Assembly: GCA_016934695.1 (NCBI GenBank)
Contig: JAFGSH010000288.1
Span: 1 to 5,543, forward strand
Source: Deltaproteobacteria bacterium
GTDB lineage: Bacteria; Desulfobacterota; Syntrophia; Syntrophales; UBA2210
DNA: 5,543 nucleotides
Direction: 5' to 3'
Every line of letters starts with the position of its first letter. The first letter of the stretch is position 1. Position numbers and translations under genes: made by a program. This document shows, one piece after another, positions 1-5,543 of this stretch. The notes beneath the pieces are model-generated. The model did no database searches, had not been told where the DNA came from, and saw only the letters and a program-made list of their open reading frames with translations.

Positions 1-465
1 AGCGGCCTCTCGCTGGGGGTCGTCGTGGTCGAGGCCGGCGAGAAGAGCGGCTCTCTGATCACGGCGCGGGTGGCCCTGGAACAGGGGAGAGAGGTCTTTG
101 CCGTGCCGGGGAGCATCGACTCCCCGGGGACGAAGGGGACCCACCGGCTCATTCGGGAAGGCGCGAAACTGGTAGAGGATACACGGGATATACTGGAGGA
201 GATCCTCCCCCAGGTGGATCTCCGGCCCCTTCCCCCCGAACCGGAGGATAAGGCCGGTCAGGGGAAGCGCGGCGGAGCACCCGCCGACCTCGGGCCCGGT
301 GAGCAGTCGATCCTCAAGATCCTGGGCAGGAAACCGATCCACATAGACGCCCTGGCGGCCGACACCGGCTTCCCGGTACAGGACCTCCTGGGGCTCCTCA
401 TGTCGCTCGAACTGAAAGGATATGCCACGCAGCTTCCCGGGAAGCATTTCGTTGCAAAGGAGTAA
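1..465 (+). CDS. dprA: DprA/Smf DNA-processing protein, C-terminal part (5' end outside window)
   Basis: DprA binds single-stranded DNA and loads RecA on it during natural transformation; it is also widespread in bacteria not known to be competent. The frame is open from base 1, so the start and roughly the first 200 residues are missing; 154 residues remain. The visible part begins in the last strands of the Rossmann-like DprA domain. Family motifs are clear: EAG-x-x-SGSL-x-TA (visible residues 11-22), FAVPGS (about 33-38) and RLI-x-x-GAKLV (about 49-58). A charged, proline- and glycine-rich linker (about 70-98) follows. The rest (about 99-154) fits the small winged-helix domain often found at the DprA C-terminus, with a helix-turn-helix-like DALAADTGFPVQDLLGLL stretch. 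The TAA stop lies 2 bases before the topA start, and the last codons carry the topA ribosome-binding site, so the two are probably one transcript. Identification is confident; a role in competence here is not shown. Confidence 0.95.
   Translation, partial: SGLSLGVVVVEAGEKSGSLITARVALEQGREVFAVPGSIDSPGTKGTHRLIREGAKLVEDTRDILEEILPQVDLRPLPPEPEDKAGQGKRGGAPADLGPGEQSILKILGRKPIHIDALAADTGFPVQDLLGLLMSLELKGYATQLPGKHFVAKE
457..462 (+). promoter_or_regulatory. Ribosome-binding site of topA
   Basis: AAGGAG lies 5 bases before the ATG at 468 and inside the last codons of dprA. The good match and spacing fix the topA start. They also imply that ribosomes finishing dprA can feed topA initiation. Confidence 0.8.
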
Positions 466-467
466 TC

Positions 468-2729
468 ATGCCCCGCTCACTGATCATCGTTGAGTCTCCA
501 ACCAAGGTAAAGACCATCCAGAAGTATCTCGGCCCGGAATTCGAGGTGAAGGCCTCTGTCGGGCACATCAAGGACCTCCCAAAAAAGACGCTGGGAATTG
601 ATATCGATAATAATTTCGAACCCATCTATGAGGTCATCAGCGAAAAGAAGAAGGTCATCTCCGAGCTGAAAAAGGCGGCGAAGAAGGCTGACACCATCCT
701 CCTGGCCCCCGACCCCGACCGCGAGGGGGAGGCCATCGCGTGGCACGTGGCCGGAGAGATAGACGGGGAGAAAAAGATCTACCGGGTCCTCTTCAACGAC
801 CTGACCAAGAAGACCGTCATCGCGGCCATTCACAACCCCCTGGAGCTGAACGTCAATAAATACGAGGCCCAGCAGGCCCGGAGGATCCTCGACCGCCTGG
901 TGGGATACCAGATCAGCCCGATACTCTGGAAGAAGGTGCAGCGGGGCTTGAGCGCGGGGCGCGTCCAGTCGGTTGCCGTCCGGATCATCTGCGACCGCGA
1001 GGCCGAGATCCGCGCCTTCGTCTCGGAGGAATACTGGAACATCATCGCCCTGCTGGAGGGAAAAACCCCGCCGCCCTTCGAGGCGCGGCTGACGAAGATA
1101 GGCGCCAAAAAACCTGATCTGACGAACGAATCGCAGGCGCGGGATATTCTCGAAGAACTGAAAGGGGTCCCCTTCACAGCCCGGAAGGTGGAGAAAAAAG
1201 AGACGAAACGCTCACCGGCCCCCCCTTTCACCACCAGCAAGCTCCAGCAGGAGGCCTCCCGGAGGCTGCGCTTTTCTGCCAAGAAGACGATGAGCGTCGC
1301 CCAGCGCCTCTATGAAGGTATAACCCTGGGTGAGGAAGGCCCCGTCGGCCTGATCACTTACATGCGAACCGATTCGGTCCGGATCGCGGCGGAGGCCCTC
1401 GAAGAGGCGCGGGCATACGTAGGCGAGGTGTACGGGAAAGAGTTCCTCCCCTCGAAGGCGCGGGTATTCAAGTCTTCCAAGTCTTCCCAGGACGCTCATG
1501 AGGCGATACGGCCGACCGCGACGGCATACGCGCCGCACACGATCAAGCCGTATCTCAAGAGCGATGAGTTCCGCCTCTACCAGCTCATATGGAACCGCTT
1601 CCTCGCCAGTCAGATGAACCCCGCCCTCTTCGATCAGACCACTATCGACATACAGGCGGGTCACTGTCTATTCCGCGCCCAGGGTTCCGTCATGAAATTC
1701 CCCGGTTTCACCGCCGCCTACACGGAGACAACCGATAAAGAGGACAACGGCGATGATCCGGCGGCCGGTCCCGGGACGTCGCGACTCCCCGAGGTCTCCG
1801 AGGGGGACGAGCTGACTCTCCTCTCCCTGGAGCCGCAGCAGAGCTTCACGCAGCCCCCGCCGCGCTTTTCCGAGGCGACCCTCGTCAAGGAGCTGGAGGA
1901 GAAGGGGATCGGCAGGCCCAGTACCTACGCCGCCATCATCAGCACGATACAGAACAGGAACTATGTCAAACTCGAAGGAGGGCGCTTCCACCCGACGGAA
2001 CTGGGGGCCGTCGTCAATGAACTCCTCGTCGAGAACTTCCCCAACATCATGAATGTCAAGTTCACCGCCTCGATGGAAGACCAACTGGACATGATCGAGG
2101 AAGGAAAACTGACGCGGCACAAGACCCTGGAGGATTTCTACACCCCCTTCAGATCGGAGCTGGAGCGGGCCGTCGAGGAGATGCGGAACATCAAGCGGGA
2201 GGAGACCCCCACCGATCTCGTCTGCGACAGGTGCGGAAGCCCTATGGTGATCAAGTGGGGGAAGAACGGAAAATTCCTGGCCTGCTCCAACTATCCGGAG
2301 TGCAAGAACACCGGGAACATCGCGCAGGATGAAAACGGCGCGATCTCCAAGGCGCAGGCACAGTCGACCGATATCACCTGCGACGCGTGCGGCAGAAAGA
2401 TGGTGATCAAGGAGGGCCGCTTCGGTCGCTTCCTCGGATGCTCGGGATATCCTGAATGCAGGCACACGAAACCGCTCGATATCGGCGTACCGTGCCCCCG
2501 CGAGGGCTGCGGGGGAAGCCTCTGCGAGAAACGGTCGAAGCGGGGCAAGGTCTTTTACGGGTGCTCTAACTACCCGGATTGCACCTACGCCCTGTGGGAC
2601 CGGCCGATACCACAGAGCTGCCCCCTCTGCGGCCACCCCTTCCTGGTCGAGAAGCAATCCCGCGGGAGGGGAACGGTGCGGGCCTGTCCCGCAAAGGGGT
2701 GCGGCTATAAGGAGTCCGAGCAGGAGTAA
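468..2729 (+). CDS. topA: DNA topoisomerase I (type IA), with four C-terminal zinc ribbons
   Basis: TopA relaxes negative supercoils by cutting one DNA strand through a 5'-phosphotyrosine link, passing the other strand and resealing. The protein is 753 aa, complete, between B. subtilis (about 690) and E. coli (865) in length. The TOPRIM domain is at the N-terminus: the conserved glutamate E9 is in VESPTK, and the metal-binding acidic triad D82/D84/E86 is in the DPDREGE motif. The catalytic tyrosine is Y298 in GLITYMRTDS. Other hallmarks are SAGRVQSVA (162-170), DAHEAIRPT (342-350) and EEKGIGRPSTYA (477-488). The tail carries four Cys4 zinc-ribbon modules: C586/C589/C606/C612, C638/C641/C658/C664, C676/C681/C699/C705 and C718/C721/C740/C745. 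In the related E. coli enzyme this region binds single-stranded DNA and RNA polymerase. The third module has wider first-pair spacing (CX4C) and an extra cysteine, C686. The ATG at 468 has a good ribosome-binding site, and the family's N-terminal SLIIVESP strand follows at once. All catalytic residues are present, so it should be active. Confidence 0.99.
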   Translation: MPRSLIIVESPTKVKTIQKYLGPEFEVKASVGHIKDLPKKTLGIDIDNNFEPIYEVISEKKKVISELKKAAKKADTILLAPDPDREGEAIAWHVAGEIDGEKKIYRVLFNDLTKKTVIAAIHNPLELNVNKYEAQQARRILDRLVGYQISPILWKKVQRGLSAGRVQSVAVRIICDREAEIRAFVSEEYWNIIALLEGKTPPPFEARLTKIGAKKPDLTNESQARDILEELKGVPFTARKVEKKETKRSPAPPFTTSKLQQEASRRLRFSAKKTMSVAQRLYEGITLGEEGPVGLITYMRTDSVRIAAEALEEARAYVGEVYGKEFLPSKARVFKSSKSSQDAHEAIRPTATAYAPHTIKPYLKSDEFRLYQLIWNRFLASQMNPALFDQTTIDIQAGHCLFRAQGSVMKFPGFTAAYTETTDKEDNGDDPAAGPGTSRLPEVSEGDELTLLSLEPQQSFTQPPPRFSEATLVKELEEKGIGRPSTYAAIISTIQNRNYVKLEGGRFHPTELGAVVNELLVENFPNIMNVKFTASMEDQLDMIEEGKLTRHKTLEDFYTPFRSELERAVEEMRNIKREETPTDLVCDRCGSPMVIKWGKNGKFLACSNYPECKNTGNIAQDENGAISKAQAQSTDITCDACGRKMVIKEGRFGRFLGCSGYPECRHTKPLDIGVPCPREGCGGSLCEKRSKRGKVFYGCSNYPDCTYALWDRPIPQSCPLCGHPFLVEKQSRGRGTVRACPAKGCGYKESEQE

Positions 2730-2733
2730 GTGC

Positions 2734-2738
2734 GGGGA
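2734..2738 (+). promoter_or_regulatory. Possible ribosome-binding site of trmFO
   Basis: GGGGA lies 6 bases before the ATG at 2745. It is a weak match, but spacing is right. The alternative GTG start at 2730 has AGGAG only 3 bases before it, which is too close for normal initiation. This supports the ATG, though only modestly. Confidence 0.4.
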
Positions 2739-2744
2739 CGTGCT

Positions 2745-4067
2745 ATGAAGGATCGCAGCCGAAAACCCGTGACAGTCGTCGGCGGGGGGCTTGCCGGGTG
2801 CGAAGCCGCGTGGCAGATGGCACAGAGGGGGATCGACGTCCTCCTCTGCGAGATGAAGCCCTCCCGTTTTTCGCCCGCCCACACCTCTCCTCTCCTCGCC
2901 GAGCTGGTGTGCAGCAACTCCCTGCGCTCCAATGCGCCGGAGAACGCCGTCGGCCTTCTGAAGGAGGAGATGCGCATGATGGGCTCCCTCACCATGGAGG
3001 CCGCCGACGCCACGGCCGTTCCGGCAGGGAAGGCCCTGGCCGTGGACCGAACCCTCTTTTCACGGTACATCGAGGACCGGATCGCGTCCGCCGGCATCGG
3101 GATATCCCGGGAAGAGGTCACCCGGATCCCCGGCGATTCCTTCGTCATCATCGCCACCGGCCCCCTCACATCCGACCCCCTGGCGGAGGCGATATCCTCA
3201 CTCACGGGGAGCGCATACCTCTTCTTCTACGACGCCATCTCCCCCATCGTGGAGGCAGATTCGATCGACCATACCCGGATCTTCAGGGCGTCGCGGTACG
3301 AGGACCAGGGAGAGGGGGACTACCTGAACTGCCCCCTGACGCGGGAGGAATACGAACGGTTCTGGACGGAGTTGAGAAAAGGGGAGGACGTCCCCCTCAG
3401 AGATTTCGAAGACAGGCACTGTTTCGAGGGGTGCCTTCCCATCGAGGTCCTGGCGAGGAGAGGCCCGAAGACCCTCCTCTTCGGCCCGATGAAACCGGTG
3501 GGTCTCACCGACCCGAAGACGGGGAGACGGCCGTACGGCGTGGTCCAGCTCAGGCGGGAGAACAGCGCCGGAACCCTCTACAACCTTGTGGGATTCCAGA
3601 CGAAGATGACATGGCCGGAGCAGAGAAGGATACTCAGGATGATCCCGGGGCTCGAAGAGGCCTCCTTCGCCCGTTACGGGAGCATCCACCGGAACACCTT
3701 CATCAATTCGCCCGTCCTGCTCAAGAAGACCCTGCAGCTTCGCTCGGCGGACAACATCTTTTTCGCAGGACAGATCACGGGGGTCGAGGGGTACGTAGAA
3801 TCGGCGGCGATGGGACTGATGGCGGGGATCAACACCTGCCGGCGGATCGCCGGTGGGGATATGACCCCTCCCCCGGAAACGACCGCACTGGGCGCGCTCC
3901 TCCACCATATCACGAACGCCGATTACAAGACCTTCCAGCCGATGAACGTGAACTTCGGCCTCTTTGCCCCTCTTGAGGGCAGGACGCCCAAGAAAGAGCG
4001 GGGGCGGCGGTACGCCGAACGCTCCCTCGGCGCGCTGAAAGAGTGGATGGAACTATACGTTCCTTGA
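2745..4067 (+). CDS. trmFO: Methylenetetrahydrofolate--tRNA-(uracil-5-)-methyltransferase TrmFO
   Basis: TrmFO makes 5-methyluridine at position 54 in the T-loop of tRNA. It takes the methylene carbon from 5,10-methylene-tetrahydrofolate and reducing power from FADH2, unlike the SAM-dependent TrmA of E. coli. From the ATG it is 440 aa, close to the 435 aa of B. subtilis TrmFO. The FAD-binding dinucleotide motif [11 protein letters not shown] is at residues 13-23. The two catalytic-type cysteines correspond to C56 ([10 protein letters not shown]) and C230 (FEGCLPIEV), matching Cys53 and Cys226 of the B. subtilis enzyme. Other strong family blocks are [10 protein letters not shown] (135-144), YLNCPLT (193-199), the [20 protein letters not shown] region, NTFINSP and [18 protein letters not shown] longer reading from GTG at 2730 would add five residues (MRGRA) and abut the topA stop directly; I chose the ATG for its better-spaced ribosome-binding site and because the FAD motif then sits at the usual distance. 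It follows topA, as in Firmicutes. Its last 15 bp overlap the end of coaX on the other strand. Confidence 0.97.
   Translation: MKDRSRKPVTVVGGGLAGCEAAWQMAQRGIDVLLCEMKPSRFSPAHTSPLLAELVCSNSLRSNAPENAVGLLKEEMRMMGSLTMEAADATAVPAGKALAVDRTLFSRYIEDRIASAGIGISREEVTRIPGDSFVIIATGPLTSDPLAEAISSLTGSAYLFFYDAISPIVEADSIDHTRIFRASRYEDQGEGDYLNCPLTREEYERFWTELRKGEDVPLRDFEDRHCFEGCLPIEVLARRGPKTLLFGPMKPVGLTDPKTGRRPYGVVQLRRENSAGTLYNLVGFQTKMTWPEQRRILRMIPGLEEASFARYGSIHRNTFINSPVLLKKTLQLRSADNIFFAGQITGVEGYVESAAMGLMAGINTCRRIAGGDMTPPPETTALGALLHHITNADYKTFQPMNVNFGLFAPLEGRTPKKERGRRYAERSLGALKEWMELYVP
4053..4067. other. Tail-to-tail overlap of trmFO and coaX
   Basis: The last four codons plus stop of trmFO (LYVP, TGA at 4065-4067) are read on the opposite strand as the last codons plus stop of coaX (SRNV, TAG from 4055-4053). 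Both reading frames are well supported, so the 15-bp overlap is real. It leaves no room between the two genes for an intrinsic terminator, and I see no GC-rich hairpin with a T-run here in either direction. Confidence 0.9.
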
Positions 4068-4817
4068 ATGGATGATCCTGAGTCCCTCCAGGGTCAGCAT
4101 CTCGTCGACATACTGGATGGTCTTGGTTTCAGCGGCTATGATATTCGCCAGCCCGCCCGTCGCCACGACGGTGGGGTCCGTCCGCGCCTCTTCCTTGATC
4201 CGGTTCACGAGCCCGTCCACAAGGCCGGCATATCCGAAGACGATCCCCGCCTGCATGCTGCTTATCGTATCCTTGGCGATCACGTGCCGGGGTCTGCACA
4301 GTTCGACCGGCGGCAGTTTTGAGGCACGGCTGAAGAGGGCCTCGCTCGATATGACCACCCCCGGCGCGATGCAGCCGCCCATATACTCTCCCTTCTTCGT
4401 GACATAATCGAAGGTGGTTGCCGTGCCGAAATCGACGACGATGAGATCGCCCTCGTATTTCTCATGGGCGGCGACGGCGTTGACGACCCTGTCGGCCCCC
4501 ACCTCCCTGGGATTGTCGTAGTATATGGGCATGCCGGTCTTGATCCCCGGCCCCACGATGAGGGGGGTCAGGTGAAAATACTTCTTGCAGAGAGGCTCCA
4601 GGATGTTCAGCATGGATGGGACGACGCACGATATGATGATGTTGCTGATGGATCGCGAACCGACCTTGCTGGTCTTGTAGAGGTTGAGCACCAGCATCCC
4701 GTATTCGTCGATGGTATGGTCCACCACCGTGCGAACCCTCCAGTGGTTGATGAGCTTGTCTCCCTCATAGATGCCGATAACGGTGTTTGTGTTTCCCACA
4801 TCGATAACCAGAAGCAT
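4053..4817 (-). CDS. coaX: Type III pantothenate kinase
   Basis: CoaX phosphorylates pantothenate to 4'-phosphopantothenate with ATP, the first step of coenzyme A synthesis. Type III enzymes belong to the ASKHA (acetate kinase/Hsp70/actin) fold. They are known to resist CoA feedback inhibition and to need a monovalent cation such as K+ or NH4+. The protein is complete at 254 aa, the normal family length. Visible motifs: the phosphate-binding DVGNTNT at 6-12 (D6), [11 protein letters not shown] at 107-117 (D109), VDFGTATT at 128-135 (D129), GGCIAPG at 147-153, ATGGLA at 219-224 and LTLEGLRII at 241-249. These aspartates correspond to the conserved acidic active-site residues of the family. The start has an excellent ribosome-binding site. 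The gene lies 6 bases after birA; this pairing occurs in many bacteria, and in Bordetella the protein was first named Baf. No type I or II kinase is seen here, so it may be the cell's main pantothenate kinase, but that is inference. Confidence 0.97.
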   Translation of the reverse strand: MLLVIDVGNTNTVIGIYEGDKLINHWRVRTVVDHTIDEYGMLVLNLYKTSKVGSRSISNIIISCVVPSMLNILEPLCKKYFHLTPLIVGPGIKTGMPIYYDNPREVGADRVVNAVAAHEKYEGDLIVVDFGTATTFDYVTKKGEYMGGCIAPGVVISSEALFSRASKLPPVELCRPRHVIAKDTISSMQAGIVFGYAGLVDGLVNRIKEEARTDPTVVATGGLANIIAAETKTIQYVDEMLTLEGLRIIHSRNV

Positions 4818-4822
4818 ACCCG

Positions 4823-4831
4823 ATCACCTCC
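4823..4831 (-). promoter_or_regulatory. Strong ribosome-binding site of coaX, containing the birA stop
   Basis: Read on the minus strand, GGAGGTGAT lies 5 bases before the coaX ATG and is a near-perfect complement to the 3' end of 16S rRNA. The TGA inside it (4826-4824) is the birA stop codon. Ribosomes ending birA therefore stop on the coaX initiation site, a typical arrangement for translational coupling or re-initiation. Confidence 0.88.
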
Positions 4832-5543
4832 CCGTTGCGATAACGACGTCTCCCGATCGAACCGGAACCGTTCTGTTCTCCTCGTCGACAAGCAGGAGCA
4901 TCCCCTCATCATCGATCCCCCGGCACCGCCCCCTCCGCCGGATGTCTCCATCCGTAACCTCGACGGTTTTCCCTACCATCCCCGAGCATTCCAGCCACCG
5001 ATCTCTCACGGGTCTCAGGCCCTCCTCGATGAAGCTCCGGTACCACCTCTCCAGCAGGCGGTACAGTCCGGCGGTTAGATCGAGGCGCGAGATCTCTTTC
5101 GACGCCTGTTCCTTGAGCGATGTGGACAGGGGGCGGAGTTCCTCGCGAAAATCAGCCGGGTCCATATTGACATTGATGCCGATCCCCACCACGACAAAAT
5201 CCACCCGTGACCCCGTGCTCCGCATCTCCGTCAGGATACCGGATATCTTCCTCCCTCCCGCCAGGACATCGTTGGGCCACTTGAGAGAAACGGGGCAATA
5301 GCCGCCCAGCAGTTCGGCCACAGCCACCCCGGCCACAAGGGTCAATCCGGGGGCGGATGCGGTCGGTATGGGGGGGCGCAGGATAACGGAGGTATACAGG
5401 TTCCGCCCCGGGGGTGAGTGCCACACCCTCCCCCTGAGCCGTCCCCTCCCCGCCGTCTGACAATCGGCGATCACCGCCTCTCCTTCACGGGCGCCGCCTG
5501 CGGCAAGGACGGCCGCATGGGTATTCGTCGAATCGATGGTGTC
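4824..5543 (-). CDS. birA: Biotin--[acetyl-CoA-carboxylase] ligase BirA (5' end outside window)
   Basis: BirA activates biotin with ATP to biotinoyl-5'-AMP and transfers biotin to a lysine of the carrier domain of acetyl-CoA carboxylase and related enzymes. The frame is open to the window edge, giving 239 residues without the start. The visible part opens with IDSTN (residues 3-7), the conserved start of the catalytic domain. Next come QTAGRGR (29-35) of the glycine/arginine-rich adenylate loop, SPPGRNLYTS (43-52), KWPNDV (88-93, with the conserved catalytic-type lysine), SGIL-x-E (101-106) and the VGIGINVN block (119-126). The end, from about GKTVEV onward, fits the small SH3-like C-terminal domain. 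The adenylate loop reads GRGR-LR-GR-V-W, one residue longer than the usual GRGR-x-GR-x-W. Whether a DNA-binding helix-turn-helix precedes the catalytic domain, making it also a biotin-operon repressor as in E. coli, cannot be seen. It is the upstream partner of coaX. Confidence 0.96.
   Translation of the reverse strand, partial: DTIDSTNTHAAVLAAGGAREGEAVIADCQTAGRGRLRGRVWHSPPGRNLYTSVILRPPIPTASAPGLTLVAGVAVAELLGGYCPVSLKWPNDVLAGGRKISGILTEMRSTGSRVDFVVVGIGINVNMDPADFREELRPLSTSLKEQASKEISRLDLTAGLYRLLERWYRSFIEEGLRPVRDRWLECSGMVGKTVEVTDGDIRRRGRCRGIDDEGMLLLVDEENRTVPVRSGDVVIATGR

Noticed and set aside
1470..1487. Perfect tandem 9-bp repeat (AAGTCTTCC twice) inside topA
   Set aside because: It encodes KSSKSS just before the conserved QDAHEAIRPT motif, where Lys/Ser-rich sequence is usual in TopA. 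Two short copies do not indicate a mobile element or a programmed repeat.
1668..2882. A 404-codon open frame on the minus strand opposite topA
   Set aside because: It lies antisense to the highly conserved topA C-terminal half and runs into trmFO. The translation is rich in Gly, Arg, Leu and Pro and matches no family I recognise. Long antisense frames are expected in GC-rich genes with strong third-position bias.
3198..3908. A 236-codon minus-strand frame opposite trmFO
   Set aside because: No recognisable domain, no convincing ribosome-binding site seen, and fully within a conserved gene on the other strand.
2798..3976. A 392-codon plus-strand frame inside trmFO
   Set aside because: It is the +1/+2 shadow of trmFO. 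The product is a monotonous Arg/Gly/Pro/His-rich string, and trmFO in the other frame has all catalytic motifs.
4040..4100. Search for an intrinsic terminator between the convergent genes
   Set aside because: I see no GC-rich stem followed by a T-run on either strand here, so no terminator is annotated.
4464..5301. Plus-strand frames of 204 and 176 codons opposite coaX and birA
   Set aside because: They cover clearly real minus-strand genes, cross the coaX/birA junction, and have low-complexity Ser/Pro/His-rich products without any family motif.

Overview
This 5.5-kb window is ordinary, very densely packed bacterial chromosome. Five protein-coding genes cover nearly every base, and the longest gap between genes is about 15 bases. 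The DNA is GC-rich and strongly GC-biased at third codon positions, which is why long spurious frames open opposite or across the real genes. Three features suggest a GC-rich deltaproteobacterium (Desulfobacterota, for example Syntrophobacterales- or Geobacter-like): the folate/FAD tRNA methylase TrmFO, a type III pantothenate kinase next to a biotin ligase, and the dprA-topA-trmFO order. This placement is inference from gene content. No rRNA or other marker gene is present to confirm it.

Left block, plus strand (1-4067): the 3' part of dprA (DNA-uptake/recombination mediator), then topA (DNA topoisomerase I, complete) and trmFO (tRNA U54 methyltransferase, complete). dprA and topA are 2 bases apart. 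topA and trmFO are 0 or 15 bases apart depending on the trmFO start. The three are almost certainly co-transcribed from a promoter upstream of the window. The same order is well known in Firmicutes such as Bacillus subtilis, where xerC, hslV and hslU follow. Here that continuation is absent.

Right block, minus strand (5543-4053): birA (biotin-protein ligase, 5' end cut off by the window edge) followed by coaX (type III pantothenate kinase). The two are separated by 6 bases, and the birA stop codon lies inside the coaX Shine-Dalgarno sequence, so they look translationally coupled. Both act in cofactor supply: BirA attaches biotin to acyl-CoA carboxylases, and CoaX makes the first committed step toward CoA. 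The two blocks converge, and the ends of trmFO and coaX overlap by 15 bp.

I found no RNA gene, mobile element, CRISPR array, long repeat, origin or clear intrinsic terminator, and nothing that looks like an undescribed system. The observations most worth a second look are a one-residue insertion in the nucleotide/biotin-binding loop of BirA, the tail-to-tail gene overlap, and the break in the classic topA-trmFO-xerC gene order.
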